A stretch of DNA of 12,286 bases from JANQUM01 sp047630355 (GCA_047630355.1 JBLHXN010000106.1:1-12286); one strand, 5' to 3'. Positions 1-7,354 are shown, numbered from the stretch's first letter. The notes: generated by a model not told the origin, from the letters alone. Translations and numbers: made by a program.

Positions 1-89
1 CCCAAACCCGTAGTGCACTGTTTCAGAAAATGCCGCCGCGTCTCCGCTTTGAGGGTTTCTTGTTTGAGTTGGTTGAGGAGGTTTTGCAT
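1..89 (-). CDS. DUF1501 family protein, N-terminal fragment with Tat signal
   Basis: Only the first 29 codons lie in the window; the gene runs off the left edge. The ATG is at 89-87 and the frame stays open to base 1. The visible peptide starts MQNLLNQLKQ and contains TRRHFLKQCTTGLG at residues 17 onwards, which fits the twin-arginine pattern (S/T)RRxFLK and the usual start of DUF1501 proteins from Bacteroidota. DUF1501 proteins are sulfatase-like exported proteins that normally sit beside a PSCyt/DUF1549/DUF1553 gene. Such a gene is present on the same strand at 2099-4894, though not directly adjacent. Export by the Tat system is inferred from the motif. The family call rests on a short N-terminus plus gene context; another Tat-exported protein is possible. 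Confidence 0.68.
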   Translation of the reverse strand, partial: MQNLLNQLKQETLKAETRRHFLKQCTTGL

Positions 90-134
90 TTTTTGGTTTA
101 CTTGTTACCGGTAGCAAAAAGTAGGATTTCAGTT

Positions 135-494
135 TTATTCGGTTATCAGCATTAAGTCGGGATAGTTTATAGGAACCTTGACTGGGACTCTTTTTGACGA
201 GCCTATTCCTGTATAGATATAATATTTATCTTCACGCTTATCATACTTTAGTCCACCTAATGAGGACGAAGCACTGAAAAGCGAATTTTGACCTGGTTTA
301 TACAACACACATTTGTTTGGACATTTATAAAACATATAGTTTTTTGTTTCCTTAAGAAATAATAAAACTGTCGGGTTAATACTATATGACTCAACTGATA
401 CTTTGTTCCTTAGGTTGAATTCTTGACCAATTAGGGGGTTTGTTAATGCAAGGCATATAACAAGGGTACAAACGAGTAATTTCATTTTACGCAT
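135..494 (-). CDS. Small secreted protein of unknown function
   Basis: A 119-residue protein that I do not recognise. The N-terminus is a clear Sec signal peptide: basic MRKMK, then a hydrophobic run LLVCTLVICLALTNPLIG, with probable cleavage near GQ-EF around residues 23-24. The mature part is about 95 residues, rich in Tyr, Lys and Ser, and has a Cys pair in the motif CPNKC (residues 58-62) that could form a disulfide or bind metal. The last third is predicted to be mainly beta strand (KYYIYTGIG, VPVKVPI). The ATG at 494 was chosen; a second ATG three codons later would serve equally well. The gene lies 57 bp downstream of the NTF2-like gene on the same strand and 45 bp before the DUF1501 start, so co-transcription with either is possible. 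It is real rather than random because the signal peptide is well formed. Confidence 0.6.
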   Translation of the reverse strand: MRKMKLLVCTLVICLALTNPLIGQEFNLRNKVSVESYSINPTVLLFLKETKNYMFYKCPNKCVLYKPGQNSLFSASSSLGGLKYDKREDKYYIYTGIGSSKRVPVKVPINYPDLMLITE

Positions 495-551
495 TTTATG
501 ATAAATTTATAACAATGTGAATTCTACTGATTACGTTATGATGTAATAAAT

Positions 552-1019
552 TTAACTATTCTCGATAAACTTCCCCAACAACCCATTCGTCTTTTTTTGA
601 ATTTGTTTCTTCATAAATGACGACCAACCGAGTAAATAACCACTTGCCCCCAATGCTTGTTGTGACCATTTCCACAAGTCAAAATCATCGGTGTGTTTGA
701 TAATTTTTCCGTCTTTAAATTCAAATAACGCCGTCACGTTGTTCACTACTTTTCGCTTTTTAGGACCGTAGTTGTACTTTGCAATCCAGTTGGCTTTGCC
801 GTACTGTGCATCCGCAGAGATATTGCTGAATTGTATTTCTGGGGCACTGTCTGAGCGGCTCATCAGCATTTGCCACATGGCTTTTGCTTTGTCGCCTTCG
901 AGCGTTCCGAAAGCGGGGTCTTTGAATACAATATCATCGTGGTAACACGCCACCATGCCATCGGCATTACCGTCTGAAAATGATTGGTAAAATTGTTTGA
1001 TAGTTTCTTCGTTTTGCAT
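552..1019 (-). CDS. NTF2/SnoaL-like protein
   Basis: A 155-residue protein of the nuclear transport factor 2 / SnoaL-like cone fold, close to the family's usual length (about 130-155). It begins MQNEETIKQFYQSF, continues with GNADGMVACYHDDIVFKDP (the helix-strand pattern typical of the family, residues 17-35), then GTLEG and a mid-section with W and Y residues lining a likely pocket. It ends in the strand pattern TALFEFKDGKIIKHTDDFD, residues 95-113, and a basic tail. There is no signal peptide, so it is probably cytoplasmic. Members range from enzymes (isomerases, cyclases) to ligand-binding proteins of unknown role, and nothing here identifies the substrate. It diverges from the deacetylase gene at 1148, leaving a 128-bp shared upstream region, so the two may be regulated from the same interval. 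Confidence 0.82.
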   Translation of the reverse strand: MQNEETIKQFYQSFSDGNADGMVACYHDDIVFKDPAFGTLEGDKAKAMWQMLMSRSDSAPEIQFSNISADAQYGKANWIAKYNYGPKKRKVVNNVTALFEFKDGKIIKHTDDFDLWKWSQQALGASGYLLGWSSFMKKQIQKKTNGLLGKFIENS

Positions 1020-1147
1020 GAATCGGTAATTAGTGGATATTGCGTTAGCGGATACAAGTTAAATGAATTAAATTACTTTTCAATTCTTAATGAAGCCCGA
1101 ACTTATAAGAACTGACAATCTCGTCTTTGAATCAAAAACGTACTATT

Positions 1148-2065
1148 ATGGCTCGAAAACTGATTATTAACGCGGATGATTACGGATACGTTGAGCACAT
1201 TGATCAAGCGGTCGTTGAAGCCGCCCAGAAAGGCGTTATTACGTCGGTTTCGTGTTTTGCAAATGTGCCGTTTGATGAACTAAAAACGAAGGTCGAAAAG
1301 TTGAAATCGGCGGCTGCGTTCATAAAAATCGGCTTGCACCTGACCATTACCTCAGGAAAACCTTTAACAGTTTGTCCGACGCTTTCTTCGGGCAATGAAT
1401 TTAAGGCGAACCGGGCCTACCGGTTTTCTGAAAGCTTACCCGAACTAAAAGCCGAGCTCGAAGCTCAAATCAATAATTTTGAACGAGTTATGGGTAAGGG
1501 TAAAATCAATCACGTGGATTGTCATCATAACTTGCTTTACCTTGATTTTGGATTCTTTGAAACCATGTTGGAGTTGGCAAAAAAGTATTCGTTGCCAATG
1601 CGTACGCCAGTTCGGATAGATTTGCTTCCGCAATTTAAAGGCGTCAGACAGCTCAATCCCGTGCTATTTATGCCGTCTGTCTTAGAGGCACTGAAAGTTC
1701 GTCCGCGTAAAAATTTCTTTAGATTACTGTACGTGGTAAAATCCGATACGGTTAATTTTTTAGCTGGGAAAATCAAATCTGCTGGCTTGACCCGTTCCGA
1801 TTATTTTACGTTGAATATTTATGGAAATGCTAATTTAAATGTTTTTCGAGCCGCTTATCCGGTTATTGCAGAAAATGAAGTGTGTGAGCAAATCATGCAC
1901 TTAAGCAAACCCACGACCAGAAAAGACCGCAAAAATGCTCCGAACGGCATTAATCACAGATACTTTAAAGGCAGAAACGAAGAGTTTGAATTATTGATGA
2001 GCGACGATTTTACGAATCTGTTGGCGTTCGAAAAAAATCAAGAAGTCGGATTTCAATTAGCTTAG
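1148..2065 (+). CDS. ChbG/HpnK (YdjC-type) carbohydrate deacetylase
   Basis: A 305-residue member of the ChbG/HpnK (YdjC) family: metal-dependent deacetylases of N-acetylated sugars such as chitooligosaccharides, or of hopanoid-linked glucosamine. Family landmarks are clear: NADDYG at residues 8-13 (catalytic and metal Asp10/Asp11), GLHLT at 62-66 (His64) and NHVDCHHN at 121-128 (metal His126 region). An in-frame TTG at 1127 would add seven residues, but the ATG at 1148 puts the conserved first strand (KLIINADD) at the usual distance from the start and is preferred. There is no signal peptide. Near the C-terminus, where many members have HPG, this protein reads MHLSKP (His251). It converges on the cytochrome gene at 2099 with a hairpin between them. 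The substrate is unknown; link to the neighbouring CBM6-containing protein is only positional. Confidence 0.85.
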   Translation: MARKLIINADDYGYVEHIDQAVVEAAQKGVITSVSCFANVPFDELKTKVEKLKSAAAFIKIGLHLTITSGKPLTVCPTLSSGNEFKANRAYRFSESLPELKAELEAQINNFERVMGKGKINHVDCHHNLLYLDFGFFETMLELAKKYSLPMRTPVRIDLLPQFKGVRQLNPVLFMPSVLEALKVRPRKNFFRLLYVVKSDTVNFLAGKIKSAGLTRSDYFTLNIYGNANLNVFRAAYPVIAENEVCEQIMHLSKPTTRKDRKNAPNGINHRYFKGRNEEFELLMSDDFTNLLAFEKNQEVGFQLA

Positions 2066-2074
2066 GTTTTCCAA

Positions 2075-2095
2075 GGAATAGTAATCATCTATTCC
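2075..2095. terminator. Hairpin between convergent genes, possible two-way terminator
   Basis: GGAATAG (2075-2081) and CTATTCC (2089-2095) form a perfect 7-bp stem with a 7-base loop. It sits in the 33-bp gap between the convergent stops at 2065 and 2101-2099, the expected place for a shared terminator. There is no strong T-tract on either side, so intrinsic termination is possible but not assured. Confidence 0.42.
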
Positions 2096-2098
2096 CGC

Positions 2099-4894
2099 TC
2101 ACTCTTTCATTATAAATTCATCTAAGTTCATCACCGTATTGGCAACTATGGCAAGGGCGGCAATATTATTTTTATTCTCCCGATAGTTATCGGGCTTTTC
2201 GGGTAAAAAAGCGGTTAGTTTTTGACTGCAACTATCGCAGGAAATGAATTCTTTTTTGGCTTCTTTATACAAATTTAATAGAGCAACTTTCTTTGCTTCG
2301 CTAAGCTTGCGATTAAGGGCGAATTCGTAAACGCCGTCTATTTGCTGCTCGGGCGTTTTGTATTTACTGCTACTCCGCTTCGCCAAATTAACTGCACATT
2401 CCACAAAGACGGGGTCGTTTAATGTGACCAGAGCTTGCAACGGCGTATTAGTTTGTATTCGACGAACGCTGCACACCTCCCGACTCGAACCGTCAAACGT
2501 CATCATGGAAGGGTAGGGACTGGTGCGGCGGTGAAAGGTATAAAGGCTTCTGCGGTAGCGGTCTTCGCCTTCGCTTTCTACCCATTTCATGCCACTGTAC
2601 GGGTTGTTCCAGAGGCCGTCGGGTTGCGAAGGCATTACGCTTGGTCCGTTCATTTTATCACTTAATAAACCACTAATCGCCAATGCCTGATCCCGCACTT
2701 GTTCGGCAGAAAGTCTGACCCGTGGCATTCGGGCGAGCCACCTATTTGTCGGATCTTTCGTTTGTAATTCATCCGTGATTCTGGAATCCTGTCGGTAAGT
2801 CGCCGATATTACCACGTACTTTAAAAACTCTTTGGGCTGCCAGTTGAAATCTTCTACAAACTTTACGGCGAGATAATCTAATAATTCGGGGTGCGTTGGT
2901 TCGAAACCCTGCGAGCCAAAGTCTTCCAGCGTTTCCACCAAACCGTAACCGAAAAGCTGCTCCCAATAACGATTTACAGCGACACGAGCAGTCAGCGGGT
3001 TCTTCTTGCTGGCAATCCATTTTGCTAATCCTAACCGGTTTTTGGGTGAATTTTCTGGCAGTGAGCCAAACAAAGCAGGAATGCCTGGTTGTACTTCGTC
3101 GGCTTTATTTGTCCAAACGCCTCGTTCCCAAACGTGCGTTTTTCGAGCGAAATTGGAGGTGTTTTCGAGTAAAATGGGCGTTGTTGTCTCTGCCTTTGTA
3201 TTGAGCAAAGTCATAAATTGATTATAGTTTACTTCCGAAGAATCGCCTGCCGGAAAATCATTAGTAAACATTAAGTAGCCAATCTGACACGTTTTCTGAT
3301 CCGGTTTTACCGACGAATTTCTGAAGACTAAATGCCAATCTTCGTTGTCTTTTGTTGAAGGCGGAATATCAAACGAAGCGATTGTCCAATTATTTGTCCA
3401 GCCAAAACCGCCCGTTTTTTCGAGTTTAATGGTTGTTAGTAAATCGCCACTTTGCGTTCCCCGATGAATCTCCATAAACGTTGGAGCGTCGTGGTTGTGA
3501 CCGTAGGCAATCAGCAATTTCGTTTTCCCTCGAATCGGCAATTGCTTATAATTCACTGAGCCGCCATTACGGACGGCCAGATATTTTGCATCTGCGAGGG
3601 CCCCATTTACAAAATCTGTTCCCCAGTGTGGGTTGACTTTTGGTTCCTGAAATTTGATTAGATGCTGGATATTGGTTGTTAGATTTTGGGAGTTTGGTGT
3701 TGGCTTTTCGCTCGCTCTCATCCACGAAATCAAATTCTCCAGTTTCTTTTGTTCTTCATCTTTAAATTCCCGTAAAACGGGAGAATCGTCGGGCGTATCT
3801 TCGTCATGGGTATTGTTGAAAAATGCCATGAACTTATAATACTCGTCGTGGCGGATTGGGTCGTACGGATGAGAATGACATTGGACACACGAGAAGGTAG
3901 TGCCTTGCAAAGCTTCCCAAGTGGTATTTACGCGATCAACGACCGCAGCGGTTCGGTACTCTTCGTCTTCCGTTCCGCCTTCGTCGTTATTCATCGTATT
4001 GCGGTGAAAAGCGGTTGCAATCAATTGGTTATCAGTTGGGTTTGGTAACAAATCGCCCGCCAATTGCTCGACGATAAATTGGTCGTACGGCATATTGTCA
4101 TTGAACGCCTGAATCAGGTAATCACGGTACCGCCAAATGGAGCGACCTTCGTCCTTTTCGTAACCTTTGGTGTCGGAAAATCGTGCCAGATCGAGCCACA
4201 TTCCCGCCCATTTTTCTCCAAACTGTGGCGAAATTAACAGAGAATCTACGAAGGCTTCATAAGCGGATTCGTCGTTATTATTCACAAATTCTGACACCAG
4301 TTTTTCGGATGCCGGAACGCCAATCAAATCCAACGCGGCTCGTCGGGCGAGTTGTCGTTTTTCTGCTTCGGGAGAAGGTTTTAAGTCATTCTCGTCAAGT
4401 TTTTCCTTGATGAAATTATCGATTTCGTTGTTTCCCCATTCACTCGAAAACCAATCAAAAATTCCCGCAAAAAGTGTTGAATTCGGAACGATAACTGCCT
4501 TCGGTGGCTGAAATGCCCAATGTTCGCCCCATTCGGCTCCTTCGTTGATCCATTGTTTCAGAATTTCAATTTCCTCTTGCGGCAAAGCTGCTTCTTTGTA
4601 AGGCATCCGCTCGTCAGAATCTTCGGAGATAAGCCGTTTGTAAAACTCGGAGTTTTTTGCGTCGCCTTTTATGATCGGAATTGTACCCGATTCGGCGGGC
4701 TGAAAAGCTTCTTCCTCGAACAATACGCTAAATTCTCCTTGCTGCTTCACACCGCCGTGGCAAGAAATGCAACGTTGGTTTAAGATGGGTTTGACGTCGC
4801 GGCTGTAGTCCACCGAATTGTTGTTCCGTAAACCGAAGAAAATGGCGATTACTGCCATGCAGCCGATTGCTACGTATAAAAAATTGGTCTTCAT
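2099..4894 (-). CDS. Exported PSCyt1-DUF1549-CBM6-like-DUF1553 c-type cytochrome protein
   Basis: A 931-residue protein starting at the ATG at 4894. A TTG at 4912 would add six residues ahead of the hydrophobic segment and is less likely. Residues 5-22 form an N-terminal membrane anchor or signal. PSCyt1 (about 27-130) carries the heme c motif CISCH at 42-46. DUF1549/PSCyt2 (about 155-365) carries a second motif, CVQCH, at 336-340, followed by DPIRHDEYYKFMAFFNN. Residues about 420-545 resemble a CBM6-type carbohydrate-binding domain (RGTQSGDLLTTIKLEKTGG, then WHLVFRN). DUF1553/PSD1 (about 620-925) shows VNRYWEQLFGYGLVETLEDFG-like conservation (residues 640-660) and the usual C-terminus ending in LDEF. 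The family is common in Planctomycetes and carbohydrate-degrading Bacteroidota, normally paired with DUF1501; its biochemical role is not established. The domain content suggests a periplasmic redox protein acting on glycans. The gene is preceded by a strong inverted repeat. Confidence 0.9.
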   Translation of the reverse strand: MKTNFLYVAIGCMAVIAIFFGLRNNNSVDYSRDVKPILNQRCISCHGGVKQQGEFSVLFEEEAFQPAESGTIPIIKGDAKNSEFYKRLISEDSDERMPYKEAALPQEEIEILKQWINEGAEWGEHWAFQPPKAVIVPNSTLFAGIFDWFSSEWGNNEIDNFIKEKLDENDLKPSPEAEKRQLARRAALDLIGVPASEKLVSEFVNNNDESAYEAFVDSLLISPQFGEKWAGMWLDLARFSDTKGYEKDEGRSIWRYRDYLIQAFNDNMPYDQFIVEQLAGDLLPNPTDNQLIATAFHRNTMNNDEGGTEDEEYRTAAVVDRVNTTWEALQGTTFSCVQCHSHPYDPIRHDEYYKFMAFFNNTHDEDTPDDSPVLREFKDEEQKKLENLISWMRASEKPTPNSQNLTTNIQHLIKFQEPKVNPHWGTDFVNGALADAKYLAVRNGGSVNYKQLPIRGKTKLLIAYGHNHDAPTFMEIHRGTQSGDLLTTIKLEKTGGFGWTNNWTIASFDIPPSTKDNEDWHLVFRNSSVKPDQKTCQIGYLMFTNDFPAGDSSEVNYNQFMTLLNTKAETTTPILLENTSNFARKTHVWERGVWTNKADEVQPGIPALFGSLPENSPKNRLGLAKWIASKKNPLTARVAVNRYWEQLFGYGLVETLEDFGSQGFEPTHPELLDYLAVKFVEDFNWQPKEFLKYVVISATYRQDSRITDELQTKDPTNRWLARMPRVRLSAEQVRDQALAISGLLSDKMNGPSVMPSQPDGLWNNPYSGMKWVESEGEDRYRRSLYTFHRRTSPYPSMMTFDGSSREVCSVRRIQTNTPLQALVTLNDPVFVECAVNLAKRSSSKYKTPEQQIDGVYEFALNRKLSEAKKVALLNLYKEAKKEFISCDSCSQKLTAFLPEKPDNYRENKNNIAALAIVANTVMNLDEFIMKE
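2179..2194. repeat. Palindrome CCCGATAGTTATCGGG inside a coding region
   Basis: Perfect 7-bp arms CCCGATA and TATCGGG separated by GT. It lies within the cytochrome gene, encoding PDNYR at residues 901-905, just before the conserved C-terminal helix. From general knowledge, palindromes of the type CCCGATA-N2-TATCGGG recur in many Bacteroidota genomes, so this may be a copy of a dispersed repeat that became coding. A single copy in the window cannot prove that. Confidence 0.45.
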
Positions 4895-4914
4895 TGAGTT
4901 CCGAGATAACAAAT

Positions 4915-4956
4915 CTATTAGGTTTGAATTCGATGGATTACAAACCTAATAGGTTT
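4915..4956. repeat. 12-bp inverted repeat in the leader of the cytochrome gene
   Basis: CTATTAGGTTTG (4915-4926) and CAAACCTAATAG (4941-4952) are perfect inverted copies around a 14-base loop. The right arm is itself part of a 15-base palindrome, AAACCTAATAGGTTT (4942-4956). In minus-strand RNA the hairpin ends 20 bases before the ATG at 4894 and lies downstream of the DUF1810 stop at 5015. It could end the DUF1810 transcript, affect translation of the cytochrome gene, or be a dispersed palindromic repeat; T-richness after the stem is better on the plus strand, where no gene enters. The structure is certain, its role is not. Confidence 0.65.
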
Positions 4957-5014
4957 TTATAGTTGAATAAATCGAATGAAATATACAAAAACTAACTAAC
5001 TCACGGTCAATTGT

Positions 5015-5443
5015 TTACATACTTTCAATAATTCGTAACGTCTTTTCCGACCTTTCTCCCTTAAAAAACTTGTCCAAAATCGCCTGAAATATAGTTTCGG
5101 TTGGTTCAATTTGGGCGAAAAGTGTCATAGAAGAATGCAGTTTTAGATTGTCCGGACTTCCAAAGATTTCGTAAGCTGTTTTATCAGAAACAATCGAAAG
5201 GGCTTCGGAGATTTCGACGAGGCGTTTACCTAAAACCGGATGTTTCAAATAGTCACTTGCTTCTGCTTTGCTTTTAATCGCGTATTTTTTGGAAGTTGCG
5301 GAATATCCTAAACCACTTGGCTGCGGAAAGATATACCAGATCCAATGACTGGTTTTTTGCCCATTTTTTATTTCTGACAAGGCGTTATCGTAACTGTGTA
5401 TTTGTGCTTCGACGAAGCGGTTGAGATTAAATCCTGATTCCAT
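5015..5443 (-). CDS. DUF1810 family protein
   Basis: A 142-residue protein matching the DUF1810 family in length and pattern: RFVEAQIHSYDNALSEIKNG at residues 9-28, HWIWYIFPQ at 33-41, GLGYSATSKKYAI at 44-56, EASDYLKHPVLGKRL at 61-75, IFGSPDNLKLHSSMTLF at 93-109. These proteins are about 140 residues, soluble and probably cytoplasmic; their molecular function is unknown to me. The reading frame stays open upstream to 5593, but that extension overlaps the AraC gene out of frame and carries no family similarity. The ATG at 5443 (MESGFNLNRF) gives the standard N-terminus. It follows the AraC stop by 43 bp on the same strand, so it may be co-transcribed with the regulator. A functional tie to the sugar operon is not evident. 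Confidence 0.87.
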   Translation of the reverse strand: MESGFNLNRFVEAQIHSYDNALSEIKNGQKTSHWIWYIFPQPSGLGYSATSKKYAIKSKAEASDYLKHPVLGKRLVEISEALSIVSDKTAYEIFGSPDNLKLHSSMTLFAQIEPTETIFQAILDKFFKGERSEKTLRIIESM

Positions 5444-5486
5444 ATATAAAGCTTTTATAAAGGGGTAAAATTGAAATCCATGCTGA

Positions 5487-6359
5487 TCATTTTCGCATGG
5501 CTTCTGCCCGATAAAGCGAGGGCGTTTTTTGCGTAATTTTCTGGAATTGTTTGTTGAAGTTTGACAAGGTATTGAAGCCGGATTCGTAGGCAATTTGGGT
5601 AATTGACAAATCTTCAGTTGTACTCAATAACTTACAGGCGTTTCCGATTCGGATTTCATTCACAAAGTCTGAAAATGTCTTATTTGTTCGCTTTTTGAAA
5701 TAACGACAAAAGGCTGCTTCGCTCATACTTACGATACCGGAAATTTCTTGTAACTGAATTTTATCACGATAGTGTTTAATTACATAGTCGTGTACTTTTT
5801 GCATGCGGTCAGTTTCAGAATCCTTGTGAGTATTTGTGTAGTTAATGCTTGTAATAAGTTTATAATCAGTACTATTTGAAAGAATATGTAATATTTTTAA
5901 TAAGGATAAAACTGAGTCAAAGTCTGACTGTTGTGTTATTTTTTTTAGGGACTTTATCAGCGAAGTTTTTGTTTTTCCGTGAAACGAAATACCCGATTTA
6001 CTACGCTGAAACAGATTAGCGATAGATAACATCTCGGATTTTTTAAAGAAAGAGTTTCCCAAGAAATCCTCTGTAAAATAAACTACAATTCCGCGAGTCA
6101 TAAGCGTACTCTCTGCCTCGAAGTAGATCTTGTCACTGTTCCAAAGGTGGGGCAAATCTGGCCCCAAAAATACGGTATCTCCCGGTTCAAAATGTTGAAT
6201 ATTATCTCCGATAAACCGAGTGCCAGTTCCTTCCAAAACCGTGAATAATTGGTAGTGAGAATGAAAGTGCCAGTTTGGGTCGAAATACGATTCTATTAAC
6301 TCTGATATGGTGAACGACTTTATCGGACTTTTGATGTTTTTCTCTAAAGCAATTCTCAT
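5487..6359 (-). CDS. AraC-family regulator with N-terminal cupin sensor
   Basis: A 290-residue transcription factor. The N-terminal cupin domain (about residues 25-95) has WHFHSHYQLFTVLEGTGTRFIGD and FEPGDTVFLGPDLPHLW, the ligand-sensing pattern of AraC proteins that respond to sugars or similar small molecules. The C-terminal AraC double helix-turn-helix spans about 186-290, with QLQEISGIVSMSEAAFCRYFK (first HTH) and ITQIAYESGFNTLSNFNKQF (second HTH, the family signature). The start at 6359 places the cupin at the usual distance from the N-terminus. It is transcribed away from the epimerase/oxidoreductase/ThuA-cupredoxin operon across a 152-bp intergenic region, the classic arrangement of a local regulator, most likely an activator. 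The ligand cannot be read from the sequence. Confidence 0.93.
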   Translation of the reverse strand: MRIALEKNIKSPIKSFTISELIESYFDPNWHFHSHYQLFTVLEGTGTRFIGDNIQHFEPGDTVFLGPDLPHLWNSDKIYFEAESTLMTRGIVVYFTEDFLGNSFFKKSEMLSIANLFQRSKSGISFHGKTKTSLIKSLKKITQQSDFDSVLSLLKILHILSNSTDYKLITSINYTNTHKDSETDRMQKVHDYVIKHYRDKIQLQEISGIVSMSEAAFCRYFKKRTNKTFSDFVNEIRIGNACKLLSTTEDLSITQIAYESGFNTLSNFNKQFQKITQKTPSLYRAEAMRK

Positions 6360-6511
6360 TAGTTAGATTGGTTTTATTCCTCTAAATTATCACAACTATT
6401 TAATAATTGACAAATTAATGGTCAAAATAAAGTCAGCATTGGGTAATCGAAAGGGTAAGAATTGTATTTTTCATTCATAATATTGCATTAATAAATTATA
6501 ACATTTAATTC
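6360..6511. promoter_or_regulatory. Divergent control region between AraC gene and sugar operon
   Basis: A strongly AT-rich 152-bp interval that must hold both promoters. It contains an inverted repeat TTGAC-N9-GTCAA at 6407-6425, a candidate operator. TAATATTG at 6478-6485 is one mismatch from the Bacteroidota -7 pattern TAnnTTTG and lies 26 bp before the ATG at 6512, but I see no well-spaced -33 element. No Shine-Dalgarno sequence precedes the epimerase-like gene. The regulatory role follows from the gene layout; the individual sites are tentative. Confidence 0.45.
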
Positions 6512-7354
6512 ATGAACGTGAAATTGGGAATGAACCTGTTGCTTTTTGGAACAGAAATTGATGAACGACTCTTTCCTGTTTTGGAACAAATCAAAGCAAT
6601 TGGTTTTGATGGGGTAGAAGTGCCAATTTTTGACGTAAATCCAGAAGTCTGGTTTGCGTGGCGGAAGAAGTTGGATGAACTCGACCTCGATCGTATTGCT
6701 GTAACCATAAACGGGGCTGACTTTAATCAGATTTCTCCGAATGTTAATGAGCGGAAAGCTACGCTCGAACGCAATAAGCAAGCCATTGATTGTGCCGTAA
6801 TTTTAGATTCCAAATTATTGACCGGGCCGTTTCATTCGGCGTTAGGAGTTTTTACGGGGAACGCCCCCACAAAGCAAGAGCTGATTTGGGCAAAAGAAAA
6901 CCTCTGGGAACTTGCCGAATACGCCGATAGTATGGGCATTATACTTGGGTTAGAATATCTGAACCGCTTTGAAAGTTACCTTGCCACATCAACAGATGAA
7001 TTGCTCGAATTAGTAAACGATATCAATCATCCCGCCTGTAAAGTGATGTTTGATACTTTTCACGCAAATATTGAAGAAAAAAGTCTGTTTGAAGCCGTGC
7101 AAAAAATGGACGATAAACTCGTTCACGTGCAACTCTCCGAAAATGATCGTGGTACGCTTGGAACTGGTCACGTAAATGTAGAAGAGGTATTACTTGCCTT
7201 AAAATCAATAAATTACGACGGAATGATAAGCATTGAAGCATTCAGTGAAAAACTGGCGGCGGCGAACATCTGGCGTAAAACGTTTGATTCCGAAGAACAA
7301 TTGATGCGGGATAGCTTTTCGTACTTGAAAGGCCTCATTAGTGCAATGAAATAA
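6512..7354 (+). CDS. Sugar isomerase/epimerase, D-tagatose/allulose 3-epimerase-like TIM barrel
   Basis: A 280-residue xylose-isomerase-like (AP_endonuc_2) TIM barrel, the usual size for ketose 3-epimerases. It starts MNVKLGMNLLLFG and has GFDGVEVPIFD (31-41), GLEYLNRFE (146-154), VMFDTFHANIEE (178-189), ENDRGTLGTGHV (210-221) and SIEAF (240-244). Spacing of Glu148, Asp181, residue 207 and Glu242 (33, 26, 35) equals that of the metal ligands of Pseudomonas cichorii D-tagatose 3-epimerase (152, 185, 211, 246, from memory), and His184 and Arg213 match its substrate-site His188 and Arg217. Residue 207 is Gln (CAA), where His is expected. There is no signal peptide, so it is cytoplasmic. It is the first gene of a likely operon with the oxidoreductase 76 bp downstream. 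Likely role: isomerising or epimerising a keto sugar; exact reaction unknown. Confidence 0.88.
   Translation: MNVKLGMNLLLFGTEIDERLFPVLEQIKAIGFDGVEVPIFDVNPEVWFAWRKKLDELDLDRIAVTINGADFNQISPNVNERKATLERNKQAIDCAVILDSKLLTGPFHSALGVFTGNAPTKQELIWAKENLWELAEYADSMGIILGLEYLNRFESYLATSTDELLELVNDINHPACKVMFDTFHANIEEKSLFEAVQKMDDKLVHVQLSENDRGTLGTGHVNVEEVLLALKSINYDGMISIEAFSEKLAAANIWRKTFDSEEQLMRDSFSYLKGLISAMK

Noticed and set aside
501..554. ATAAATTTAT (501-510) and ATAAATTTA (546-554) inverted copies
   Set aside because: Pure A/T arms with a 35-base loop in AT-rich DNA; too weak to call a terminator or operator.
4895..4912. TTG start at 4912 for the cytochrome gene
   Set aside because: Adds six polar residues before the signal anchor; the ATG at 4894 gives a normal Lys-plus-hydrophobic N-terminus.
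5444..5593. Upstream extension of the DUF1810 frame by 50 residues
   Set aside because: Overlaps the AraC gene in another frame and shows no family similarity; the ATG at 5443 gives the standard N-terminus.
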